A DNA stretch of 10,455 nt from Planctomycetota bacterium (GCA_029573975.1 JAKQBU010000347.1:1-10455), one strand, 5' to 3'. Shown: positions 1 through 6,821, counted from the first letter of the stretch. The notes: a model not told the origin generated them from the letters alone. A program made the numbers and translations.

Positions 1-113
1 TTCCCCTCCATCCCGGCAAACGTTTGATTCACACGTTCATACAATTCCGGTAAGGTTTTGGCGCTGCGATACACGGGAACAACGACGGAATAAAGGGGGC
101 TGTGGTTCATCAT
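1..113 (-). CDS. Glycosyltransferase family 2, N-terminus only (runs off the left edge)
   Basis: Only the first 37 codons are present, because the gene continues beyond base 1. The visible protein begins MMNHSPLYSVVVPVYRSA, the first beta strand and nucleotide-sugar-binding start of a GT-A family 2 glycosyltransferase, the type that transfers sugars to polyprenyl phosphate or growing polysaccharide. It differs from the start of the upstream neighbour (110-634) at only two residues, H/Q at position 4 and S/G at position 5. Its ATG overlaps the stop of that neighbour as ATGATG, so it is probably translationally coupled. An SD-like AGGAAGGA sits about 14 bases upstream of the ATG, inside the shared repeat. 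This copy is likely the intact one, but that cannot be judged here. Confidence 0.75.
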   Translation of the reverse strand, partial: MMNHSPLYSVVVPVYRSAKTLPELYERVNQTFAGMEG

Positions 114-169
114 GAGCGCCGGGCCTGTCCTTCCTGGCCCCCAGGAGCGCCGGGCCGGCTGATTTTGGG
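1..169 (-). repeat. Direct repeat copy A (gene tail + ATGATG + glycosyltransferase start)
   Basis: Bases 1-169 match 522-690 in the same orientation with an offset of 521. I count about 11 differences by eye; the first 62 bases are identical, and almost all differences cluster around the start codon and the tail. The repeat covers the last ~17 codons of one gene, the overlapping ATGA and the first ~37 codons of the glycosyltransferase. It probably continues past the left edge. Copy A also holds an internal 12-base direct repeat (GAGCGCCGGGCC at 114-125 and 145-156) around a CCTGG-GGG-CCAGG palindrome. Confidence 0.9.
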
Positions 170-634
170 AGTACGCAATCGATCAAAAGAGGAAGAAACC
201 GCACGGTGAAATAGCTGACTGCACCAGTTTCTCCAGTTCGAATGTTTTTTCTCCCGGGGGATGCCAAACACCACATCCTGATTTTCCTTCTGCATAGCCT
301 CGATTAGTTTGGGTATTTCTTCCGGCGGATTCTGCAGGTCATCATCTATCGTGATGATAAAGGCGCCGGACGCAAAGGAAAAACCGGCCAGCAGGGCGTT
401 ATGCTGGCCAAAATTACGCATCAGACGAATGATTTTCACCCGCGGATCCCGCTGCCGCAGCGATTGCATGACCTGCCAGCTCTCATCGCCGCCGCCATCC
501 TCTACCAGAATCAACTCATAATTCCCCTCCATCCCGGCAAACGTTTGATTCACACGTTCATACAATTCCGGTAAGGTTTTGGCACTGCGATACACGGGAA
601 CAACGACGGAATAGAGGGGGCCTTGATTCATCAT
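110..634 (-). CDS. Truncated family 2 glycosyltransferase with a repeat-derived C-terminal tail
   Basis: The 174-residue product carries the first half of a GT-A family 2 transferase of the DPM synthase/ArnC-like group. The start YSVVVPVYRSAKTLPEL is at 8-24, the first Asp-containing loop (VEDGGGDES) at 44-52, the DDD metal/nucleotide motif in ITIDDDLQNPPEEI at 94-107, and the FGIPREKKHSNWRN segment at 123-136. Homologues normally run to about 300 residues or more and end in membrane helices. Here the similarity stops near residue 148 and the protein finishes in FDRLRTPK followed by a Pro/Gly/Arg-rich tail (157-174) almost identical to the end of the upstream WbqC protein. The ATG overlaps the WbqC stop as ATGA, and the stop overlaps the next glycosyltransferase in the same way. 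The acceptor-binding part is missing, so the protein is probably inactive, a remnant of a tandem duplication. I see no internal frameshift. Confidence 0.8.
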   Translation of the reverse strand: MMNQGPLYSVVVPVYRSAKTLPELYERVNQTFAGMEGNYELILVEDGGGDESWQVMQSLRQRDPRVKIIRLMRNFGQHNALLAGFSFASGAFIITIDDDLQNPPEEIPKLIEAMQKENQDVVFGIPREKKHSNWRNWCSQLFHRAVSSSFDRLRTPKISRPGAPGGQEGQARRS

Positions 635-690
635 GAGCGTTGGACCGGTCCTTCCTGGCTCCCAGGAGCGCCGGGCCGGTTGATTTTGGC
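522..690 (-). repeat. Direct repeat copy B (gene tail + ATGATG + glycosyltransferase start)
   Basis: This is the partner of 1-169. It covers the WbqC tail, the ATGATG overlap and the start of the truncated glycosyltransferase. The palindrome here is CCTGG-GAG-CCAGG, and the second internal 12-mer has decayed. Identity ends abruptly at 690, inside the last codons of the WbqC family domain, and at 169, inside the truncated glycosyltransferase. This is what a simple tandem duplication of a ~521-bp unit would leave. Confidence 0.9.
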
Positions 691-1383
691 GCTTAACAGA
701 TAACGGCGGGCCTCTTTCGCCCCTTCATTCAGGAGCAGGTCAATGACACTGACCTCGTGTATAAAAGGGGGGCAAAAAAGCTGGCGATATTCGGGATACC
801 CCTGGTAATCCATCCACACCACCCGGATACCCCCGGCGGTGAACAGCGGCTCATTGATATAGGGCCGGGCCGTGGGTCCGGACAGAAATTCATTCGCCCC
901 CAGTTGCTGGCACAAATCCACCACCCGCTCAATTTTCCCTTCCGGCAAATGATAGTCCCGGGACCAGGACAGCGTCGTCCCGATCCCCAGCAATCCGCAA
1001 AGGGCCGTCAGGAAACGATAATTAATTTCACTGAGATATCTTTCGCGTGTGCTCAGATACAAATCCTCAAAAAAATCTTTATATTCCGAAAAGTAAGCGG
1101 CCCGGGCATAATTCACCTCGATCGACCGCCAGTGTTTTTTCATCCAGAAACGGTCTGCTGCTTCCACATCCTGGATCTTTTGCTGCAAAGACTTCTGCAC
1201 AATCGGAATGGTCAGCCACCGGACCCCCTCCCGCGTTTTGATCCGGTTGCGGTTGCGCCAGTTGTATTTATTAAATTGCACATCGTCATAAAGGACAAAA
1301 TGATCCACCAGGGCTATCAGATCAAAATATCCCTTCCAGGGAATATAATTCGACTGAACAATGGCTATCCGTTTGCCGCTCAT
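631..1383 (-). CDS. WbqC-like family protein (surface polysaccharide biosynthesis)
   Basis: About 250 residues, recognised as WbqC-like (PF08889) from the start KRIAIVQSNYIPWKGYFDL (4-22), LYDDVQFNKYNWRNRNRIK (31-49), SGPTARPYI (168-176) and the late HEVSVIDLLLNEG (209-221). The family sits in O-antigen and exopolysaccharide clusters near glycosyltransferases and is thought to help make or attach unusual amino sugars; its exact reaction is unsettled. No signal peptide is visible, so it is probably cytoplasmic. I chose the ATG at 1383, with AAGGA 11 bases upstream, over an in-frame GTG at 1422 that would add 13 non-conserved residues. The last ~17 residues (from INRPGAPG) look like an extension beyond the family's usual end and recur in the downstream glycosyltransferase. 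It is first in the operon, about 95 bases after a strong promoter, and overlaps the next gene by ATGA. Confidence 0.88.
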   Translation of the reverse strand: MSGKRIAIVQSNYIPWKGYFDLIALVDHFVLYDDVQFNKYNWRNRNRIKTREGVRWLTIPIVQKSLQQKIQDVEAADRFWMKKHWRSIEVNYARAAYFSEYKDFFEDLYLSTRERYLSEINYRFLTALCGLLGIGTTLSWSRDYHLPEGKIERVVDLCQQLGANEFLSGPTARPYINEPLFTAGGIRVVWMDYQGYPEYRQLFCPPFIHEVSVIDLLLNEGAKEARRYLLSAKINRPGAPGSQEGPVQRS

Positions 1384-1422
1384 TTCCCGTCTCGTCCTTC
1401 GAAACTGCACTCGGTCTCTCAC

Positions 1423-1724
1423 CGCCGTAAAACATCATTCGCCTGTATGTATATCGGCTGTTTTTACAGATAAATTCGTAACGTATTATACCGGATTTCT
1501 TCTTCTTTCTCAAGGGATCGTTTCCCCCCCTTTTCTCCTGCTGATCTGCCGGGAAACTCCTGGTTGACCCTATGAAAAGAGTCCTATAACCCGTAAAATG
1601 CTTTACTTCGTGGGAGGACAAGTGGTAAATAAACCTGCATGAAATCCCCCGGATTGTCACCAATGCCATCCCGCCGGTGACAGGCAGCAGGAAAATCCCT
1701 GTTCCCTGCGGAGAGGGCCATCTT
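1423..1724. other. Intergenic region between the LRR gene and the WbqC operon
   Basis: This 302-bp gap between two genes on the same strand holds the WbqC promoter (1485-1513). Near its right side is a 7-bp inverted repeat, TGTCACC at 1655-1661 against GGTGACA at 1676-1682, with a 14-base loop. The hairpin follows the LRR stop by about 45 bases and could be its terminator, but there is no T-run after it on the minus strand, so that reading is weak. No convincing protein or RNA gene was seen here. Confidence 0.5.
1485..1513 (-). promoter_or_regulatory. Sigma70-type promoter for the WbqC-glycosyltransferase operon
   Basis: Read on the minus strand, TTGAGA (1513-1508) is followed by a 17-base spacer and a perfect TATAAT (1490-1485). 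Transcription would start near 1478, about 95 bases before the chosen WbqC ATG at 1383. The -35 matches consensus at 5 of 6 bases. There is no other good candidate in the gap between WbqC and the LRR gene. Confidence 0.7.
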
Positions 1725-3032
1725 TTACAGCAGTTCAGCTTCCGCCAGCCAATAATGGCAGAAAATGGCAAAATCTTCCAAATCCACGTACCCGCTGTGA
1801 TTTAGATCTGCCCCTCCGCACCAGGTATCCCCCTCTCCGCATCCGGTTTCTAGCCAGTAGGTACTGAAATCGGCTAAATCGGAAAGATCGGTAGAACAAT
1901 CCGCGGTAAGGGGATTGGGATTAGGATCATGCCAGATTGTGATACCCGGATTATTATTTTGAAGAACGGGAATGATATCGCAATATACTTCCGTAATAAA
2001 AGGATTGTGCCATAAATACAATGTTTCCAACCCGGTCAGATTCTCCATTGCTTCCGGCAGGAAGTGTAGCTGATTGTAAGATAAATAGAGCTTGGTCAGA
2101 TTAGGCAGATTTCCAATCTCGTCCGGCAGACTGCCCAACTGGTTGTATTCCAGGCTCAGCCAACCCAGTTGGGTCAGATTCCCGAACTCCGCCGGCAGAC
2201 CGGTCAGTTGATTATTCGCCAGGTTCAGCCTGGTTAGTTGGGTCAGATTCCCGACCTCTGCCGGCAAACTGCTTAGCTGGTTGTACCCCAAAACCAAAGA
2301 CTGAAGGCCCTGGAGATTCCCAATCTCTACCGGCAGACTGGTCAGTTGATTCCCAGCCAGATTCAGCGTTGTCAGACTGGTCAAATTCCCAATCGTTGCC
2401 GGCAGGCTGGTCAGTTGATTACTCCCCAAACCGATATCCGTCAGACTGGTTAAATTTCCGATTTCAACTGGCAAACCGCTTAGTTGATTGAAGGACACAT
2501 ACAGCTTGGTTAAATTTGTCAAGTTCCCCAGTTCGACCGGCAGACTGCTTAGCTGGTTATGCGCCAGACCAAGTTCCAAAAGATTAGATAAATTCCCGAT
2601 TTCCGCCGGCAGACTGCTTAGCTGATTTCCATCCAGATACAGGTACTGTAGCTGGGACAGATTCCCTATCGCCGCCGGCACGCCGCTCAGTTGGTTGCCA
2701 GCCGCCGAAAGGCTCGTCAAATGGCTCAGTGTTCCGATTTCTACCGGTAAACTGACAAGCTGGTTGTTGTTTAATCCCAGCACCTGCAAATTGAGTGCAT
2801 ACCCGATCCCCGTTATATCCGCAATCCCCTGGTTTTCCGCATTCAGATTCGTTAAAATCAGCATATCCGTATCAGTAATCGGGGTTGGGCTGGGAATGCC
2901 TAACTCCACCCGCACCGCAGCCTCAAAGGCAGGGTCGGCAAAGGGCGTTACCTCCATGGCGGCGGCCGTACTGGCAAAAAACAACACCGCAAAAAATACA
3001 TAACCAACTGATTGAATATAGTGATTCTTCAT
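1725..3032 (-). CDS. Secreted leucine-rich-repeat protein with dockerin-like C-terminus
   Basis: The 435-residue product starts with a signal peptide (about 1-25; hydrophobic VFFAVLFFA, then STAAA-M). An internalin-like cap follows (about 30-81: [15 protein letters not shown], then [14 protein letters not shown]). Next come eleven exact 23-residue LRRs (82-334) of consensus LxxLxLxxNQLsSLPxEIGNLtx, and a degenerate capping repeat (335-382). The end (about 383-430) has two half-repeats, [13 protein letters not shown] and [25 protein letters not shown], separated by a Cys-containing loop. This calcium-loop/dockerin-like tail is frequent in secreted Phycisphaerae proteins. LRRs bind proteins or other ligands, so an extracellular or envelope binding role is likely; no enzyme domain is present. 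The ATG at 3032 has only a weak purine-rich upstream stretch and no clear SD. Two promoter candidates lie upstream. The ligand is unknown. Confidence 0.9.
   Translation of the reverse strand: MKNHYIQSVGYVFFAVLFFASTAAAMEVTPFADPAFEAAVRVELGIPSPTPITDTDMLILTNLNAENQGIADITGIGYALNLQVLGLNNNQLVSLPVEIGTLSHLTSLSAAGNQLSGVPAAIGNLSQLQYLYLDGNQLSSLPAEIGNLSNLLELGLAHNQLSSLPVELGNLTNLTKLYVSFNQLSGLPVEIGNLTSLTDIGLGSNQLTSLPATIGNLTSLTTLNLAGNQLTSLPVEIGNLQGLQSLVLGYNQLSSLPAEVGNLTQLTRLNLANNQLTGLPAEFGNLTQLGWLSLEYNQLGSLPDEIGNLPNLTKLYLSYNQLHFLPEAMENLTGLETLYLWHNPFITEVYCDIIPVLQNNNPGITIWHDPNPNPLTADCSTDLSDLADFSTYWLETGCGEGDTWCGGADLNHSGYVDLEDFAIFCHYWLAEAELL
2031..2789 (-). repeat. Eleven tandem 69-bp units encoding 23-residue LRRs
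   Basis: Eleven in-frame units, each exactly 23 codons long, have no insertions or deletions between them. They share strong DNA similarity around the codons for NQLxSLPxEIGNL. The uniform length points to expansion by unequal recombination, so copy number may vary between related strains. Confidence 0.85.
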
Positions 3033-3211
3033 ATGTTTTTTCGTTTTCTATTGCTGCAAAACATCGGTACAACTAAAACACTCGTTCTGCACTCTGGATA
3101 TCATGATTTCCGAAACGTACCCCCCTTTTAAAATAAGGCCATTCACTCCTCTTTAAAATCGACAGTACCACTCCAGCCGCTTTTGTCATCCAAAAGCAAC
3201 TCGCTCCCCCT

Positions 3212-3220
3212 ATTATAACA
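3212..3220 (-). promoter_or_regulatory. Candidate extended -10 promoter toward the LRR gene
   Basis: On the minus strand the sequence reads TGTTATAAT: a perfect TATAAT (3217-3212) preceded by TG one base upstream, the extended -10 form. No good -35 is present at 16-18 bases. It would start transcription near 3205, about 170 bases before the LRR ATG. Confidence 0.35.
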
Positions 3221-3356
3221 AGGGTAGAAAATTACTCACGCCGTCATCAATATTGAAAAAACTTTGTTTTTCGTTTAAAAACAGCGTTTTTCCGGTCGTC
3301 TTGTCTCAAATAGCAGGTATTTTCCACACACAAGAACAACCGCTATATTATTATGT

Positions 3357-3385
3357 ATTATACCATTTTGACTGAAATATGTCAA
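3357..3385 (-). promoter_or_regulatory. Perfect-consensus sigma70 promoter facing the LRR gene
   Basis: Minus-strand TTGACA (3385-3380), a 17-base spacer and TATAAT (3362-3357) match the bacterial housekeeping consensus at 12 of 12 positions. Transcription would begin near 3350 and run toward the LRR gene through a leader of about 318 bases. The site overlaps a plus-strand promoter. Confidence 0.65.
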
Positions 3386-3396
3386 GTATTTATCAC
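3368..3396 (+). promoter_or_regulatory. Candidate promoter for the DUF1080-oxidoreductase-isomerase cassette
   Basis: Plus-strand TTGACT (3368-3373), a 17-base spacer and TATCAC (3391-3396) match consensus at 5 of 6 and 4 of 6 bases. The start would be near 3403, about 180 bases before the DUF1080 ATG. A second -10-like TATAGT at 3508-3513 is nearer to the gene but lacks a good -35. The -35 lies inside the spacer of the opposing promoter. Confidence 0.4.
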
Positions 3397-3582
3397 AACG
3401 TGGATTACGTTTCCTTCCCGCCGGCCAAATACCCCGCCCCCCGGATTTCCAAATAAACTGGAAAAAATATTTGCTTATCAGGCCTGCACTAATTACTTTA
3501 GCTTGATTATAGTGTAAATGACAACTGGGTAACGAAAGTTTCAAACGATGCATTTAGTTCACAGAGCGAAAGGTAAAATATT

Positions 3583-4914
3583 ATGAAACAAGCAATTATA
3601 GCATTAGTGGTTTCCTGCTTGCTTTTGACGGGAGGCTGCAAAAAAGCCGATAAGCCCCAACCCCAGCCGGCCGCCCCCACTGACTCCCAGCCCCAACCGA
3701 TAGCCGAGCCGGTTGCCGCGCCAAAAGCGGATAACACACCCCCGCAAGGATTTATAGCTCTTTTCAACGGCCAGGATTTGACCGGCTGGAAGGGCTTGGT
3801 CGCCGATCCGCCCACCCGCGCCAAAATGACCGCCGAAGAACTCTCCAAGGCCCAGGTTGAGGCGGATGAAGTCATGCGTACCCATTGGAAGGTGGTCGAT
3901 GGCACGCTGGAGTTCGACGGCCACGGCAGCCATCTCTGCACTGTGAAAGATTATGCCGACTTTGAAATGTTCGTGGACTGGAAGATTGAGGCTGGCGGCG
4001 ACAGCGGTATCTATCTCCGCGGCTCGCCCCAGGTACAGATTTGGGACACTGCCCTGACCAATGTCGGCGCCCAGGTTGGCTCCGGCGGCTTCTACAACAA
4101 TCAGAAGAATCCCAGCCAGCCCCTCAAGGTGGCGGACAATCCGGTCGGCCAGTGGAACACCTTCCGCATCCTCATGATCGGGGACCGCGTTACCGTCCAC
4201 CTGAACGACCAACTGGTTGTCGATAATACGGTTATGGAAAATTACTGGGAACGCGACAAACCCATGTACTCCTCCGGCCAGATTGAATTGCAGTCACACG
4301 GCACCAAATTATACTTCAAGAACATCTATATCCGCGAAATCCCCCGCGAAGCCAAATCCCTGTTTAACGGCCAGGATTTATCCGGCTGGGAACAAGTCGG
4401 CGGCGAACCGGGCGCCTGGCAGGTGGCCGATGGAACCCTTTACAACGAAGGCAATAGCGGCGGCTGGCTCTCCACCGTCGATCAGTACACCAATTTCAAG
4501 CTGGAGCTGGAGTTTATGGTCCCGCCGGGCGGCAACAGCGGTGTTTTCATCCGTACCCCCCGCGAGGGAAATCCCGCCTATGCCGGCTCCGAAATCCAGG
4601 TTTTAGATGACTACGCTGACCAATACAAGGATCTAAAGCCCTGGCAATTCTGCGGTAGCGTCTATTCCGTTCAGGCCCCCTCCCAGCGGGTCACCAAACC
4701 GGCCAATGAATGGCAAAAGATGGCCATCGAATGCGTAGGCGTTAATGTCAAAGTTACGCTCAATGATACCCAGATTATCGATGTCAATCTGAATGACCAT
4801 TTCGACAAAATCGCCGAACACCCCGGCCTCCAGCGGACCGGCGGCTATATCGGCTTTCAGCATCATGGCGAAAAGGGCTTGAAATACCGGAACATACGGA
4901 TTACCGAACTGTAG
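3583..4914 (+). CDS. Lipoprotein with two DUF1080 (3-keto-disaccharide hydrolase) domains
   Basis: The 443-residue product has a lipoprotein-type signal (hydrophobic 4-15, TGGC at 16-19 with lipidated Cys19), then a Pro/Gln/Ala-rich linker (about 20-55) and two DUF1080 (PF06439) domains. Domain 1 spans about 57-252 (ALFNGQDLTGWKG, GDSGIYLRG, YFKNIYIREI); domain 2 spans about 258-443 (SLFNGQDLSGWEQ, GNSGVFIRTP, YRNIRITEL). The FNGQDL-x-GW start and the G-x-SG-[IV]-[YF]-[IL]-R motif appear in each. The concanavalin-like DUF1080 fold includes enzymes that hydrolyse 3-keto-glycosides, the oxidised intermediates made by Gfo/Idh/MocA dehydrogenases. Most homologues carry one domain, so the tandem form may combine catalysis with binding or two activities. 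A good SD (GAAAGG) ends 9 bases before the ATG. The protein is expected to be membrane-anchored and face the periplasm. It is first of three co-directional genes. Confidence 0.92.
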   Translation: MKQAIIALVVSCLLLTGGCKKADKPQPQPAAPTDSQPQPIAEPVAAPKADNTPPQGFIALFNGQDLTGWKGLVADPPTRAKMTAEELSKAQVEADEVMRTHWKVVDGTLEFDGHGSHLCTVKDYADFEMFVDWKIEAGGDSGIYLRGSPQVQIWDTALTNVGAQVGSGGFYNNQKNPSQPLKVADNPVGQWNTFRILMIGDRVTVHLNDQLVVDNTVMENYWERDKPMYSSGQIELQSHGTKLYFKNIYIREIPREAKSLFNGQDLSGWEQVGGEPGAWQVADGTLYNEGNSGGWLSTVDQYTNFKLELEFMVPPGGNSGVFIRTPREGNPAYAGSEIQVLDDYADQYKDLKPWQFCGSVYSVQAPSQRVTKPANEWQKMAIECVGVNVKVTLNDTQIIDVNLNDHFDKIAEHPGLQRTGGYIGFQHHGEKGLKYRNIRITEL

Positions 4915-4958
4915 TCTTCATCTAAGGTTACATACGACATCGCGAAAGGAAGGTGAAC

Positions 4959-5987
4959 GTGCTGCGAGTGGCGATTCTTGGTTTTGGCTTTATGGGTCAG
5001 ACGCATTATCAGGCCTGGAAAAAACAGCCGGGCGTCCAGGTAGTAGCCCTGTGCGATGCCAATCCCAATTTTGTACAGGATTCCCAGAAAACCCAGGGCA
5101 ATATCGCTCTTAACAAAGAACCAATCGATTTTTCCGCACTGGGCATATATCATGATTTTAAAGAAATGCTCCAACGCGAAAAGCTGGATGTCGTTTCCAT
5201 CACCCTGCCGACGTTTCTCCATGCCGATTTCACCGTCCAGGCCCTCAAGGCGGGCCTCTCGGTCTTATGCGAAAAGCCCATGGCCCTGACAGCCAAAGAT
5301 TGTGACCGTATGATTTCCGCTGCCGGCAAGAGCGGCAAAAAGCTCCAGATCGGCCACTGCCTGCGTTTCTGGCCCGAATACGTCTGGGCCAAAAATATCG
5401 TCGAATCCAAGACTTACGGCGCACTCCAAGCCGCCAGCTTCCGCCGCTATACCGCCATGCCCGCCTGGTCCGATAGCTGGTTTGCCGATGAATCCCGCAG
5501 CGGCGGCATGCCCCTCGACTTGCACATCCACGATGTGGACTATATCCAGTACCTGCTCGGTATGCCTGAATCTGTAACCAGTTACGGCATCCAGAATAAG
5601 AATAATTCCATCGTTCATATCGTCTCCCGGTACGAATATGATGGCCATCTGATAACCGCTGAGGGCGGCTGGGCCATGATGCCCTCTTTTGTCTTCGAGA
5701 TGGATTTCACGCTCATTTTGGAAAGGGCCACGGTAGTCTTCACCACCCGCAACCAGCCCACGATCCAGGTTTTCCCGGCTCAGGGTGAGGTCTTTACCCC
5801 TGAATTGCCGCAAAATGACGGTTATTTTAACGAAATAGCCTATTTTACCCGGGAACTCCAGGGTGTCAGCCAGGCGCAAATCATCACACCCCAGCAGGCG
5901 CGCGATTCCGTCCGGCTGGTCGAACTGGAAAAGAAATCGGTGCAAACCGGTAAAAAAGTCATAGTCAAAGTAAACAAAGCTAAATAA
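4959..5987 (+). CDS. Gfo/Idh/MocA family NAD(P)-dependent oxidoreductase
   Basis: The ~342-residue product has an N-terminal Rossmann fold with ILGFGFMGQTH (6-16, G-x-G-x-x-G) binding NAD(P), the EKP motif in CEKPMALT (104-111), which carries the catalytic-site Lys, and SGGMPLDLHIHDVDYI (181-196), whose Asp187/His191 match the substrate-site D-x-x-x-H motif. The C-terminal alpha/beta substrate domain is complete. Family members oxidise or reduce sugar hydroxyls, often at C3 of glucosides. There is no signal peptide (the hydrophobic start is the first beta strand), so it is likely cytoplasmic. I prefer the GTG at 4959 because GGAAGG (4948-4953) then lies 5 bases upstream; the alternative GTG at 4953 sits on top of that SD. 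It follows the DUF1080 gene by 44 bases and precedes the isomerase gene by 15, so one operon is likely. Confidence 0.92.
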   Translation: MLRVAILGFGFMGQTHYQAWKKQPGVQVVALCDANPNFVQDSQKTQGNIALNKEPIDFSALGIYHDFKEMLQREKLDVVSITLPTFLHADFTVQALKAGLSVLCEKPMALTAKDCDRMISAAGKSGKKLQIGHCLRFWPEYVWAKNIVESKTYGALQAASFRRYTAMPAWSDSWFADESRSGGMPLDLHIHDVDYIQYLLGMPESVTSYGIQNKNNSIVHIVSRYEYDGHLITAEGGWAMMPSFVFEMDFTLILERATVVFTTRNQPTIQVFPAQGEVFTPELPQNDGYFNEIAYFTRELQGVSQAQIITPQQARDSVRLVELEKKSVQTGKKVIVKVNKAK

Positions 5988-6002
5988 AGAGAGGATAAAA
6001 TC

Positions 6003-6821
6003 ATGGTAAAATGTGGAAACTGGCCTGTCGGTGTTTGCAGTTGGTCTTTGCATAATGATTTACCGGTCATTGCCGAGGCGATGAAAAAAATGGGGCTGGA
6101 GCATATCAATCTGGCGGTTGGACCGGTTTTTGAACAAAACGGTTCCGAATACCTCAAAACCGTCAAAAAACAAAACTGGAAAATCAGTGCGACGATGATC
6201 GCATTCGCGCATGAAGATTATTCGACTCTGGATCGGATCAAACTAACCGGCGGTATCCGGCCCGATGAGCACTGGAAAAATGATTCGGCCCTGTTTCTGA
6301 AGGCCTTGGATGTCACCGCCGAACTGGGCGTGCCCTATCTGGCTTTTCATGCCGGCTTTATCGATCACACCGATGCCGAATATGCCAGGAAATTTTATGA
6401 CCGGATGAAATATCTGGCTGATGTCGCCGCCAAAAAGAAGGTGACGATCCTGATGGAAACCGGACAGGAAACCGCTCAGGAGCTGAAATTGTTCCTGGAG
6501 GAAATGAAACATCACGCCCTGGCGGTCAACTTTGACCCGGCGAATATGATTTTATACGATAAGGGTATTCCCGCCGAGGCTGTGCGCACCCTAGCCCCCT
6601 GGGTCAAACATCTCCATGTGAAAGATGCCATTCGTACCACCCAGCCGGGCCAGTGGGGCACCGAAGTACCCTGGGGTGATGGTCAGGTTAATTCCGATAA
6701 CTCTTTTTTGAAAGCCCTCAAGGAGATTGGTTTCCAGGGAACCATGTGCATCGAACGCGAAGCCGGCGAAAAGCGACTGGAGGATATCGCCCTGGCAGTT
6801 TCCCGGTTACGCAAAGCGTAA
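6003..6821 (+). CDS. Sugar phosphate isomerase/epimerase-like TIM-barrel protein
   Basis: The 272-residue product belongs to the xylose-isomerase-like AP endonuclease 2 TIM-barrel family (PF01261). The likely divalent-metal ligands are all present: Glu152 in LMETGQE, Asp178 in NFDPANM, His205 in KHLHVKDA and Glu251 in MCIEREAG; His116 in AFHAGF also fits. Its start CGNWPVGVCSWSL is typical of the group. No signal peptide is seen, so it is cytoplasmic. Enzymes of this group isomerise or epimerise sugars, and some cleave 3-keto-glycosides together with Gfo/Idh/MocA partners, which suits this neighbourhood. GAGAGGA just upstream gives a good SD for the ATG, 15 bases after the oxidoreductase stop. 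It is last in the cassette and converges on the kinase gene with only 44 bases between stops; I see no clear intrinsic terminator there. Confidence 0.9.
   Translation: MVKCGNWPVGVCSWSLHNDLPVIAEAMKKMGLEHINLAVGPVFEQNGSEYLKTVKKQNWKISATMIAFAHEDYSTLDRIKLTGGIRPDEHWKNDSALFLKALDVTAELGVPYLAFHAGFIDHTDAEYARKFYDRMKYLADVAAKKKVTILMETGQETAQELKLFLEEMKHHALAVNFDPANMILYDKGIPAEAVRTLAPWVKHLHVKDAIRTTQPGQWGTEVPWGDGQVNSDNSFLKALKEIGFQGTMCIEREAGEKRLEDIALAVSRLRKA

Larger units (their letters stand above)
3033..3582. other. Long AT-rich divergent intergenic region
   Basis: This 550-bp gap separates the minus-strand LRR gene from the plus-strand DUF1080 cassette. It is clearly richer in A+T than the flanking genes. It contains interlocked divergent promoters (3357-3396), a second extended -10 toward the LRR gene (3212-3220), and A/T-rich short inverted repeats around 3250-3300. 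A 92-codon minus-strand reading frame at 3275-3553 has no recognisable protein character and I treat it as chance. No tRNA or known riboswitch was recognised. The leader toward the LRR gene would be about 318 bases from the upstream promoter. Confidence 0.6.

Noticed and set aside
757..1473. A 238-codon open frame on the plus strand antisense to WbqC
   Set aside because: The opposite strand encodes a clear WbqC family protein with conserved motifs. The plus-strand translation has no recognisable domain and is best explained as a shadow of the codon pattern.
2031..2789. Regular ~69-bp repetition that could suggest a CRISPR or satellite array
   Set aside because: The period is exactly 23 codons, stays in frame and encodes standard LRRs. 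There are no unique spacers between identical repeats.
3275..3553. A 92-codon minus-strand frame in the divergent intergenic region
   Set aside because: It has no domain or coherent composition, runs across both divergent promoters, and has no good ribosome-binding site. Treated as chance.
5265..6053. A 262-codon minus-strand frame antisense to the oxidoreductase
   Set aside because: The sense strand carries unmistakable G-x-G-x-x-G and EKP motifs. The antisense product shows no domain.
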